Source: Chenopodium formosanum (Eukaryota > Streptophyta > Magnoliopsida > Caryophyllales > Amaranthaceae). Taken from it: a stretch of 64,000 nt of DNA. Below the pieces are notes generated by a model, which was given only the letters and a program-made list of their open reading frames with translations, searched no databases and was not told where the DNA came from. The stretch's first letter is position 1. Every line of letters starts with the position of its first letter. The translations under genes and the position numbers were made by a program. This document shows, piece after piece, positions 47,177-58,556 of this stretch. Where the stretch lies: positions 82,072,402 to 82,136,401 of the forward strand of contig CM044871.1 in NCBI GenBank assembly GCA_024500155.1, read 5' to 3'.

Positions 47177-49380
47177 ATGGAACAAAATCAACCTCAAGGG
47201 CCCCATGACAATGGGCATCCAAATGAGGATCAACAGATGGGTGTGTTGGCAGCTCCTCCAGCCAATTTCACCTTTCTAGGGCCAATTAACTATAATAGTT
47301 GTGCTATAGGGGTCTTTTTGGGACTCTACCCACCAGCTGTTACCTTTGTTCAACATATTGTTAATTGCAGGTGGATTAGAAGGGGATATATTCTTGTGCA
47401 TCAATCTGGTGTCTACTTTCTCTTTGAGTGTTTCGATGCTTATGATTTGGATGGAATCATTCGCCAACACTCTGCTGTTTTCGAAGGCCGTCTTATTAAT
47501 TTAAGACGTTATCACCGCTCTTATATTCCTAAGGAAATTAATTTTGCTACTTCTCGTCTCTGGGTTAGAGTACTAGGGCTGCCTCTGTTATATCTAACAA
47601 GAGAATGGGCTAACCAAATTTTATCTCATGTGGGTTTTATTGAGGAATATGAACAGGTTGGAACAGGGCTACCCATGCATGCTGATATTAGAGTGCGAAT
47701 GTTGATTGACACCTCTCAGCCACTCATCACAGGGTGCTATGTTCCGGTGGAAGGAGATCGAGTTGTCTGGGTCTTTTTCAGGTATGAAGGCATCTTTAAA
47801 TTCTGTAAATCTTGTGGATTTGTTGGTCACAGTGAGAAGAGATGCAAGGTGAAGAAGGAGATCTCTACTCGGCGCCTTCGATGCTGTCTTTCAGCTCTTG
47901 AAAGAAGGGGGTTACGGGTTCTTTATGGACCTGGACAACAAGCCTACTACACCAATTATGTCAAAGGTCTTCCGGACATCTTTCGCTATCGAAACCCAAA
48001 GGTGAACCTTATGCGACCCGAGGAACCTGAAGATCTGCCTTTTATGGATAGGAATGGAGGAGGTGATATGGATATTTCTGGTTCAAGCTCTGATAGCGGT
48101 GGTACGGAAAGGTATTACTCTGCCTCTGGTGGTAGTTCTGATTCTGATATTATTGAAAGTTCGAATGCAGGGGATAGATCAAATGTTGTCTGGCAAACAG
48201 GTACGAGATTTGGGTTAAGAAATGATCCGTATGTCCAATATTACCCAACGCATCAGGCCGCTCAGACTCAGCCTCGTAATATTTATACGAGCCTAAGGAT
48301 CAATTCAAGCCCGCGAGAAATCAACAGCCCAGCCCATGATTTGAACTTGCAATTGGGCCAGGCTATTAATCGCCACCATGCGCAAGGGCCTGATGACAGG
48401 GGAAAGGCTCCAATGGAGCCTCTATCTCCGCTAATTCGCAGCAGCTCACCCATCAACCCAGCTACGCCTTCAACTTTTGAGGTGGGCGAAAGCTCTGCTG
48501 CTCTAACTATTTTGCAGAGAAGAAGGGTGCTTGCTTCTTCCTTTCCTTCACTCACTGTTTTTGCTCCTCCGCCCATAGTTCTTCCTATGTCGTGCCCTCG
48601 CCTTCTTGAGCCAAGGCCGGTTCCTACTATCTCTGAATCTAGTCGTGATTCAAATTGTGATTTTAGAATTACTACAGCTGCCTATAATGTTGTTGAAACA
48701 GGTCGGCATTTGCAAGAAATCTCAAGCGCTCAAGGAATAATCTTGCTCGTGTTTTCCCAGAAGGTCAACCTACTCGATCTCGCTTTGTGGGATCATCTCC
48801 AACAATCAATGGAACGAATTTGCCAAATGTTCCATTGACAGAATATGATCCGCCCAACACTCCTATTACTCCGATTTTGCCAATTAAATCAATTAATTTT
48901 GATGAGCTTTTCAATTCAAGCTATTCTAGTCGGGCTGGGAAAAGGAGAAGATTGGAAGATGCTGCTCTTACAAAATCATAAAATGGGTCTACTGTAAGAA
49001 GAAGCTTTAATGATCTCAATTGGGTGGCAAATAGAAAGTTGAAGATGCTGAATCGATGGTCAGAAAAAGGAGCATTCAGTATCTGGCATCGTGATAAATT
49101 GGGCAAAATAAAATTCAGATCGAAAGCAATGTCGGATGTTGATATGGTGCGTACTTGGGGTGTTAAACCTCTAATTATTGCTGCTCATGGGAAGAAAAAG
49201 AGGCTCTCTGCTTCATCTTCTGGCCCTAGCAAAAGGCAAAGGAGTGAGGAAGTCAATTCTAAATTTTTGCAGGATGGTGTTGATGATATGGAGGTTGAAT
49301 TTCAGAAGGCTGTGCAACAATCTTTGGTGGATCAAATTGGTGAGGAGGCTGCATCGCTTCAGCCCCCGAACCAAATATGA
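47177..49380 (+). pseudogene. LINE ORF1 (DUF4283 / CCHC nucleic-acid-binding protein), broken
   Basis: The likely start is MEQNQPQGP at 47177. The open frame extends upstream to 47033, but that part is hydrophobic and unlike the family. A DUF4283-like domain (about residues 40-140: RRGYILVHQSGVYFLFECF, LWVRVLGLPLLYL) precedes a CCHC zinc knuckle CKSCGFVGHSEKRC at about 210-223. Then comes a long Ser/Pro-rich low-complexity tail. The frame shifts by one near 48725-48740. After that the sequence continues in the frame of 48787, meets a TAA at 48979-48981, and goes on (WVANRKLKMLNRW, GKKKRLSASSSGPSKRQR) to the stop at 49378-49380. This tail is basic. Its role is RNA binding in the LINE particle. 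Confidence 0.88.
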
Positions 49381-52300
49381 AGATCATTTGCTGAAATTCA
49401 AGGGGTTTAAATGACCCGCACACCCCTAAAATTCCTTATCTAGTGTGGTTGTCTAAAACTAAAAATCCTTCTCTTTTATTTTTATGTGAAACTAAGATGG
49501 CTATGGTTGATGTTAATCCCCTTTTGGATTGTCTTTCCCCTAATTTTTCTTGTGGAATTGATGCAGTAGGTTCAAGGGGCGGTTTGGCTCTTTTGTCTTG
49601 GTGTAATGCTACAATAACTCCAATCTTTTGCTCACAAAATATTATGCTATGTAATATTGTTGATTTTAGTGGAATATCAAAGTATGTAGTATTTGTGTAC
49701 GGTGCTCCGGCTCTTGAGGATCGGGCCTTAGTTTGGAATGATTTAACTGACATTATTTGTTCTTACCCCAAATGTCTCTTAATTGGTGATTTTAATCAAA
49801 TAGAGTATTTATCAGATAAACTTGGTGGAAGCCTGACTATTAGAGGGGTGGATAATTTTATTGATTGGCGATTAAATAATGATATTCTTGAAATTCCCTT
49901 TTCAGGTCCAAGATATACTTGGACTAATAAAAGACTTGGGAACGGTTTGATTTTGGAAAGACTGGATGGGTACGTAAACTCCGATTGGTTTAATGATTTT
50001 GGTAATGGGAGAATAACTCATGAACCCATTACGGTTTCAGATCATGCGGCAATTATTTTCGACCTCAATCCACCTCAATTTGCTGTAAATCGTCCTTACC
50101 AAGTAGAAGTTTGGTGTTTAGGTTTCCCGGAAATTGCTCAAATAATCGAGTCTGAATGGGGTAAATTTTATTCGGGTTCAAGTGCTTTTATTCTAGTAAG
50201 AAGATTGCGTAGTGTTCGACATGTCCACCAAAAATGGTGCCTTGATAATAGACGATTGCTGGGAATAAATTGGCATAATCTGAATAAGGAGCTCATTTGT
50301 GCTAGTTCTAATATTAATACGTTGAGTGATGGTAATCACTTGGTTCAACAACTCAATACCTTATTCCCGGAATGCCAACTTCAGTACGGCTATTGGCAAC
50401 AACGTCTTAAAGAAAGATGGCTAAGAGAATGGGATGCTCCTAGTACACGTTTGTTTAACAAGGTTAAACATAAGAAGAGGAGGAAAGAAATTTTAACACT
50501 TAGTAATGATGATGGGGAATGGGTCGAAGGACAGGAGAAAATTGCAGATTTATTTTACGATAATCTTAAGAGTGCTTTTCAGCCTGCGGTCGACCAAAAT
50601 CATGTCGAGAACATAGATCTTCTTTTGCGGGAAATTCATTTTCCGAGTTTACCGGAAAGTATTTCGGAGGGATTAAACAAGCCTTTTTCCTCGACTGAAA
50701 TTAAAGATGCAATGTTTGATATTCATTCTTCGAAGTCTCATGGTCCGGATGGGTTTATAGCAGAATTCTTCAAAATCCATTGGGAGTCTGTAGGTGACAC
50801 GGTAATTAAAAGTGTGCAACATTTCTTTAATACAGGGTTTTTGTTAATTGAATTAAACGCTTCTCTGTTGGTGTTGCCGCCGAAGGTTGAGTCTCCGGAG
50901 ACGGTCACGCAATTTTGTCCTATTAGCCTTTGCAACACTGTTTATAAGTGTATTGCTAAGTGTCTGGTGAAACGTATGAAAATAACCTCACTCTTTTTAA
51001 TCTCGGATTTTCAACATGCGTTCATCCCAGGTCGACATATGGAAGACAATGTCTATTTATCCCAGGAACTAATCCATTTCATTAACATGAAAAAGCATTC
51101 AACTCACCTGGCAGCTGTTAAGGTTGATATGTCAAAAGCTTATGATCGGGTGGATTGGATTTTTTTATTTAAAATCCTAAAAAGTTATGGTTTCTTTCCC
51201 CGGTGGATCTCTCAGTGTGTCTCAACGGTCAGTTTCAAGGCCATTGTCAATGGGAAAATGACAGAGAGCTTCAAACCTCATTGCGGTCTACGACAAGGTG
51301 ATCCTCTATCCCCGTATCTGTTTCTTTTTTGTATGGATGTTTTGTCTAGAATGCTGCTCTTGGCTGAAGAAATAAAGTTGTTTAGTGGAATTAAAATTGC
51401 AAGAAGGGCTCCAAAAATCTCACATTTATTTTTTGCGGATGATGCCATGTTTTTCTTCAAAATTGATCACACTTCTTGTGAAAATATCCGGGACATTTTA
51501 ACAAGGTTTGGGGCGGTTTCAGGGCAAAGGATAAACTTCCAAAAGTTTTACATAAAATTCAGTCCTTCTGTCCCTCAAAACCTTGTTTTTGAATTTAAAG
51601 AGATTCTAAGGATCCCTAGTGTTCAGATTATGGGAACACATTTAGGGAATCCGATTGATATTGTGGGGAAAAAAATCAGATAGCTTTAACTACTTGGTGG
51701 AGAAAGTAAAAACAAAAATCCTCGCTTGGTCTTCTTGTAGATTATCACAATCTGCAAAATTGGTACTTATTAATTCGGTTTTAATGGGAATCACTTCACA
51801 TGTCATGAAGTCTCTTAAATTACCGTTATCAATAGCCAACAAATTAGATTCAATTATGACAAGATTCTTGTGGGCCAATAGTGGGGAAAAGGGTATCCAT
51901 TGGATGAAGAGGAAAATTATTCAATTACCGAAAGGTATGGGCGGTTTGGGAATTAGAGCTACTAGCTTGATGAATGATACCCTGCTATTCAAGAATGTTC
52001 TTAGGATGCACAAGAAAACACAACTATTAGCGGCAAAGGTTTTCAATGCTAAATTGAAATGTGTTATGTGTCATGGTGCTCCAAGGAATCAGGTGCTAGG
52101 CCCCCTTTCGTATGCTCGAAGAGGATTCCAGCAAGTGGCCAATCGGTTCCGTCCAGGTTTTGCTTGGAAAATTGGGAATGGTGACAATATTCTTGCTTGT
52201 AGTAGCAACTGGGTTCATGGGACAACGCCAGTCGTCCGGTCAAATCAAACTTTGGGTGACAGTGTGAGATGGAAGGTTAAAGATTTAATAAACCAGGAAT

Positions 52301-53402
52301 CGCACTCATGGAATGCTACTCTTGTGAGAGAAAGATTTGAATGGCCAAGTGCGCAAAAAATTCTAGGTTTGGATCTTCCTCTAAACAGGGCGGAGGACTT
52401 CATGTATTGGCCGAATCACTCATCAGGAGATTTTACGGTTAAATCAGGGTATGCCTTCTTAGCACTAAAGGATATCAACCAAGATCCGGTGCAAAGCGAG
52501 GTACGTTAAGCCTTTTCAAGATTTTATGGAGACTTAACATATCGCCAAAATGGAGCATGTTTATTTGGAAACTTTACTATGATGTCATTCCAACAAAAGA
52601 AAATTTAGCACATCGTGGTATGCAAATGAACGTTTTGTGTGATTTTTGTGGAGTGGAGGTTGAAAACTCACAACACATCTTTAGGTTCTATGATCTGGCT
52701 AAATTTGCGTGGCACAACACAAACATGGCTGACAATTATACAACTACTGAATCCAATAACGTCAATCTTCCGGATTGGATTCAAACCTATATCCTGCTTC
52801 TTTATAGTCGGGATGGAATTCAGAGCTCCGCAATAACTAGCTTTATTGCGATTTTATGGGGCCTGTGGATTACTAGAAATCAACGTGTTTTCAAAGGAGA
52901 TACTGGTGGTACTACCACTTTGGAGAGAAACATAGCACAGGTTGTGCAGTCGCTGCATGATTTCCACAAACCGGTTATACTTTTTTCAGGTGTGCAGCAA
53001 CAAGAGGATATAGAACCCAATGAACCGCCGGGATTCTCTCAGGTGCATATAGGGCGGGAAGGTTTTACCTTTGGTTCCCTTATTGCACAGCCAGATTGTA
53101 CGATTCAGATAGATGGCTCTTGGGAGAAAGATAGTGGTCGAAGTGGTTTTGGTTGGGCATTCAAGCTGAATGGAGGAGACTTCACGGATGCGGGAGCAGG
53201 CTTTGGTTTAGCAACATCAGCTCTGCATTCGGAGGCGCAAGCCTGTCTTGAAGCTTTAAAATGGGGAACTACTCAGAGTTTCTCAAAAGTTCTGCTTTAC
53301 TCGGACTCAATTAATTTGATCACTCTCTTACGAAAGACAGATATTAATAACATTAGTATCTACTGGATCTTACAGGATATAAAAAATCTGGGACTTAATT
53401 AG
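49377..53402 (+). pseudogene. LINE ORF2 (endonuclease, reverse transcriptase, RNase H), broken
   Basis: The start ATG at 49377 overlaps the ORF1 stop (ATGA). Codon 6, normally the Trp of a CWN motif, is TGA (49392-49394). An APE-type endonuclease follows: ETKM, GDFNQIE and SDHAAI (Asp/His about 222-223). The reverse transcriptase has VKVDMSKAYDRVDW, GLRQGDPLSPYLF and the catalytic FADD at about residue 686. Next is a zinc-binding zf-RVT (CDFCGVEVENSQHIF). An RNase H domain has IQIDGSW, SEAQACLEALKWG and LLYSDS. The frame shifts at an A7 run (51669-51675) and again near 52500. The RNase H ends early at DIKNLGLN, about 35 residues short of the related copy at 19 kb. It supplies nicking and target-primed reverse transcription in active relatives. 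Confidence 0.93.
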
Positions 53403-53444
53403 CTTTAGTTTAGACTTGTAATTTTAATTGTGTTACGCTGATGT

Positions 53445-53483
<39 letters not shown>

Positions 53484-53654
53484 AAGAAATTGTTTCTCGA
53501 CTTCCAAAACTATAAGTCAAATGCTAATAGCTCTTGCGGCGACACAACTTTCAAATTCCAAACGTCACAATGGAGTTATTTACAAAAAAACTATGAAGTA
53601 TATTATTAAGTTCGATTTTTAATAGAAATTTTCGCCAACACATTATTTGAACTA

Positions 53655-53838
53655 CTCTCCGTCCCTGAATGACTGACACATAGCTAACACGTTAGATAGG
53701 GGTTATTATAAATTTTCATAACATACCTTCAATTTTTTCTATAATTATCATTAATTTTACTAATATAAAAGTAATGTTAAGGTAGTGCATCGTCATGTAT
53801 GCAAATTTTGATTGTGTTAGTTTTTTGGGACAGATGAG
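53655..53838. mobile_element. Stowaway-like MITE (184 bp)
   Basis: Left CTCTCCGTCCCTGAATGACT and right GTTTTTTGGGACAGATGAG are imperfect inverted ends. TA flanks both (53653-53654 and 53839-53840). Confidence 0.6.
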
Positions 53839-54770
53839 TACTATATACAAAAATATTGTAAATTACTATATATACAATCACTTATTAATATTTTTCAACA
53901 TTAACCCTTTAATAGTAATTTTGATCTAACTTATACATATATAGAGGGGAGTATAGATGAGATGGTGTGAATATACTCCAAGTTGAATTTGAAATTATGA
54001 AATGAAAGATTTAATTTTGATAAATCCAATAGTTCAACTTAATTTAGTCGTCAATTACCAAATTGAGTATCTTACTTGCTATTTTGGACAAATTTATTTT
54101 GTAAGTTTCATTTTCTTCCGAATCCACATACTTAAGGTTAATATGCACATAATTATATATTCAAATAGATATAATTTTTGTATAATATATGCTTACAAAA
54201 TATTAAAAGGAGAGAAAAACTCGATTCTCAACAAAAATTTTTTTTTTATGCTAATTGAAGAAAAAACTTTCTTTATTTCCTTATGATATGCCCACCTACT
54301 TTTGTTTTTTTACAAAAAAAAAACAATATTTATCTTAAAGGGGAGATTTTGTAAACTAAAGTTTACAAACAATTAGTTCGACCTATTTAACCTGAAATTA
54401 GTGGGAGATTATGGTTAAAATCAAATATTTAAGAACAATAAGATTTTAAGCGAATTTAAATTCTAACGTTTAAAAGTGGGTTGTTGGATTAAATCTAAAA
54501 TTTTCCAGTAATAAGACATTCCGTATAAAGTTAAATTGGAATTCGATTTTTTTTTTAATTTTTTTTTAATCTAATACAATTTGAAAACCATTGTACCAAT
54601 TTAGTATTCTTTGGTATTTAATCTGTAACAATAAAATATTTTGACATACTTAATAACTATATAAACTTGAATCTTAATGAGAATAGTGCAAATTTGTAAA
54701 CGTTTGTTGTAAGAACTTGCGAGTAGAAGTGAATGGAAGAAGTATATAAAATAAGATTTGTCATGCGTCC

Positions 54771-54900
54771 ACATGGAAAAGTTAGGGTATGGTTTATGCT
54801 TTAATGGACTCGGCTTAGCATGCTTCTACATGGAAAAGTTAGTATATGATTTTTGCTTTAATGGATTCGGCTTAACATGTGTCCATATGGAGAAATTGCA
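54771..54900 (+). repeat. 57-bp tandem repeat, about 2.3 copies
   Basis: ACATGGAAAAGTTAG.. recurs at 54771 and 54828, and as ATATGGAGAAATTG at 54885, spacing 57 bp. The unit contains CTTTAATGGA(C/T)TCGGCTTA. Since 57 is a multiple of three, an open frame (54758-54982) repeats a 19-residue unit beginning HMEKL. No protein family is recognised. Confidence 0.75.
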
Positions 54901-55078
54901 ATACAAAAAGAAACATGTAATCATATTGATAAACTACTTTTATTTGATAACAAAACAAATGGGATGCTACAAGCAAACTTAGCACTACATAGCCCAAAAC
55001 TACAATAAAGAATTAAAGAGTATACAAGCTACGTGGTAATTGAGTGATTGGTAAGCAATTTAATTACTGTCTCACTAA

Positions 55079-55339
55079 TAGGGGCGAAATCAAGGGATGA
55101 GGTAGGCAATGGCCACCCCTTAATTTTATATACTAGTGAAATAAATTTGCTTTTTTTTTTTTTTATTTTTTTTATTTTTTTTTTATATACTAAGTAGAAT
55201 AAATCTGTATGTGTTTGTAACAATGTTAGGTAGTTAGATCAACTAGCTCAATTTGCAGTTTAGCTCACTTATGTGCATGCAAGTCAATGGTATGATCTCC
55301 CCCCTCCCCCCTGTAGTAAAATTTATGGTTCCGCCATTG
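55079..55339. mobile_element. hAT-like terminal-repeat remnant
   Basis: Left AGGGGCGAAATCAAGGGATG and right GGTTCCGCCATTG are degenerate versions of the CAGGGGCGGAGCCAGG / CTCCGCCACTG ends common in plant hAT elements. A related remnant is at 22834. No target duplication was found. Confidence 0.35.
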
Positions 55340-55653
55340 CTCATTAACATTCACTTTTTGTCACATTATGTACTTGTTTCTCATAAATTTGGCCAATCCT
55401 TTATAATTTCAGCCAAATTTACTCTTTATTCTAAATTGCACCAAGTATGTTGTATGAAATATAAAAGTGTTAAAGGTGATCAAAGTTGAGTCAAGGTTGA
55501 CTTTTGCCGAAACAAATGATCGCTTGGCTGGTGTTGGGTCAAACTTGGTAAGGTCGGGCAAATAAATGCATTTAATCTTAAACCTCATATTGCCTTAAAG
55601 TAAAATTTCCAAACTAGTTTTCTAGGCGGCTTGGTCTTGAGTGGCTAGTAACA

Positions 55654-55915
55654 AGGGAGGGGGGTCATTTCGATCAGGGAGGGGGCATTTTCGAGGAGGA
55701 GGAGGCTAGAGGGGGTAGGATTTTGGTGGGAAAATGGGGATGGGAATCGGGGTAGGGGTGGGGGAGTAGGAGGGGGAGAAGGGATTGGGGGGAGGGGGGA
55801 GGGCTAGGGCCACTGAAAGTAGGGGTGGGCGGTTGTCAGAAGCGTAGGGAGGGTGTATGGGTTGTCGCCGACCATGGGTGTTGGGCGTCGCTGGTGGGGC
55901 AGGTTGTGGCTGGTA
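55654..55915. repeat. G-rich tract with many GGGG runs
   Basis: The plus strand is dense in runs of three to six G (for example GGGATTGGGGGGAGGGGGGA at about 55782) over about 200 bp, then a G/T-rich part. It lies 240-500 bp upstream of the TATA box of the S28 gene. The runs satisfy the G-quadruplex pattern several times. Confidence 0.8.
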
Positions 55916-56155
55916 GGTTTGTTTTTTTGTTTTTTTTTTTTATTTTTTATTTTAAATTTTAATTTTAATTTTAATTTTTTTTCAAAATTATTTGTGAATA
56001 ATTAACATAAAGAGGATTTCTCAAAAAAAAAAAAAAAAACCCCAAAAGTATCTTTATTTCCAATGACAAAAAAGGATTCTACCAATAAACAAGGAAGTTG
56101 CTTAACGCTTCTTTCTTTATTTAGACATTGACCTCACCCCAACTTTTTACCTTTC

Positions 56156-56163
56156 TATAAATA
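56156..56163 (+). promoter_or_regulatory. TATA box of the S28 peptidase gene
   Basis: TATAAATA lies 66 bp upstream of the ATG. It leaves room for a leader of about 35-40 nt rich in C and A (CACCACCAACGCACCAACC), a usual plant layout. Confidence 0.7.
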
Positions 56164-56229
56164 ACTCCATCATCAACCACTGTAAAAAACCCCACCACCA
56201 ACGCACCAACCACCCCAACACTACCAAAA

Positions 56230-58492
56230 ATGGCAACTTTCCGACAACACTTCATCCTTCTCCTCCTCCTCTGTATCATCACTTTCACTCAATCAGCTCC
56301 CCTGTTCTTGGGAAAATATGCCGAAAAACCCAATAAATTATCATCATACGAATATAAAACCCAGTATTTTACTCAACAACTTGATCATTTTAGTTTCCAA
56401 GATTCTGGGAAATTTTCACAACGTTATCTAATTAATATTGATAACTGGTTTGGAGCTCAGCGTAAAGGTCCCATCTTTATGTATTGTGGTAATGAAGGTG
56501 ATATTGAATGGTTTGCTTCTAATTCTGGGTTTATTTGGGAAATTGCCCCTCGTTTTGGTGCCATGCTTCTCTTCCCTGAAGTATTTTCTTTCTCCTTTGA
56601 CTTATCTATTTATGATTTTGACTATTTTGTGTAGTGATGAATTGGAATTAGTTGTTATTAATTCTTGGTTTTGAATTTGTTTTCTCTACCTAACTGTTGG
56701 GTTAAATTTGGATTTTTGTCGTTTTTGTTGGATAATGATATATTTAATAAATTGATAATATTATTATTTTGCCTGCATATATCATGTTCTTAATATTGAA
56801 TTGTAATTCTTGATGATGAAATCAACAAAATGAAGTAGCATTACTATTTCTGGTCCATATTATTTATCCTCACTTGTAATGTTGAAGTATTACTAGTAAT
56901 TGACAATTTACAGTACTGATGTAAGTTATTTCGTAGTTGTGAGACTTGAATACCAATGCAATAGTGATAATCGCTACTTTAGGAAAGTACGGAGAAGTAA
57001 AAGACACATGCTCGTTCCTTTCAAATTTAGTCGTCACATTTTTAGTTAAACATAGCACTGTCAACATGATTATTGAATTTCGGAAACTCATAAATGTTTG
57101 CATGTAGAATGACACAAACACTTGTGACCATGTCTTGAATCATTCATATGTCGTATGAGATCATACAAAACAAGAGTTAAATTGAGGTTAAATATAGGCA
57201 GAACATGATTCTTTATGTCTTTAATTTGAGTTGATTTTTAAAAATTTTACTGCTCTTCCTGTTGCATATCAAATCCGGATTGATAATTACTAAGTAGCTC
57301 CTTGGCTTGTAACACAAATTAGATTCTTTTGCACATATGTGTCTTATATATTGTTGCCATGTATTATGTCAAAATGTTCAAGGAATTGGAGGTTTTGATC
57401 AAAGACTAGCTGTACTTGCTTACTTATGAGTTCGTAATTCTGTATGAACAGTCTTCCCAGGTTGAAGCAGATAATCGTATTCTTTATGATTGAAAATTGC
57501 ATAAAAATATGTACTGATGTTCTTTTCTGAAGATTGATGTGATCAGTGTTAATCAATGATTGAAACTTTATATATGGCAGCATCGTTATTATGGAGAATC
57601 AATGCCTTATGGAAGCAAAGAGGAAGCATATAGAAATAGCTCTACCTTATCATATCTCACAGCAGAACAAGCAATTGCTGATTATGCTGTGTTGCTCCGG
57701 GAATTAAAGCAAAATTTGTCTGCTGAGGGTTGTCCTGTGGTATTGTTTGGTGGATCTTATGGAGGAAGTATGATGCTGGTCCCTTTCTTTTCTCTAAATT
57801 TGCATTAGTTTTCTGTGTTTTAGTTAGAATTTCAACAATTTACTTCTAGTGTCGGCCAAAACATAAAAGTTAGGCATTTATTATACTTACATTTATATAT
57901 GAATGAATGTAACAGTGTTAGCTGCATGGATGAGGCTCAAGTATCCACATCTCACAGTTGGTGCTCTTGCTTCTTCAGCACCAATACTTCAATTTGAAGA
58001 TATTGTACCACCGGAGACATTTTATAACATAGTCTCCAACGATTTTAGAGTCCGTACTCTGTAGCCATTTCCTCTCTCAATATTTAGGTTATTAGGTACT
58101 TAATAGCATGAACCTTATGTTTGATGCAATTTACTCTCTCTACAGCGTGAAAGTATCAACTGTTTCAATACAATAAAGGAGTCATGGGGTGAGTTGCAAT
58201 CTATGGGTGAGAATGCAGATGGCCTAAACCAGCTTACCAAAACATTCCATCTTTGTGGGTAATACAAGTTTTTTTTTTTTGAATGTCCTTATCCACTTAT
58301 AGAGATAAACTTTAGTTCTTTGCTTATTCGTGTTCTACTTATGTAATCTGAAATAGGGCACTGAAGACCAGTCAAGATCTTTCTGACTGGTTATCATCAG
58401 CCTATAGTTATCTAGCCATGGTAGATTACCCTTATCCTTCAGACTTCTTGATGCCTTTGCCTGGACATCCAATAAGAGAGGTTAGTCGGCTG

Positions 58493-58556
<64 letters not shown>

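Larger units (their letters stand above)
47033..53481 (+). mobile_element. Near-complete L1-type LINE retrotransposon (decayed)
   Basis: Two consecutive ORFs in the L1 arrangement are followed by a short 3' UTR and a 36-base poly-A (53446-53481). ORF1 has a DUF4283-like domain and a CCHC knuckle. ORF2 has endonuclease, reverse transcriptase, zf-RVT and RNase H. Several stops and frameshifts make it inactive. The tail ends TGATGTC before poly-A, like the truncated LINE at 18.9-19.3 kb. The 5' boundary and target duplication were not found, so the start given is only the left limit of the first open frame. Confidence 0.93.
53482..56155. other. Intergenic region upstream of the S28 peptidase gene
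   Basis: No gene supported. It contains a MITE (53655), a 57-bp tandem repeat (54771), a hAT-like remnant (55079) and a G-rich block (55654-55915) close to the promoter of the next gene. The remaining open frames (54002-54286 and others) are AT-driven. Confidence 0.6.

Noticed and set aside
53446..53520. Target-site duplication after the LINE poly-A
   Set aside because: I compared the bases after the tail (GAAAGAAATTGTTTC) with sequence upstream of ORF1 and found no convincing match, so the LINE 5' end stays undefined.
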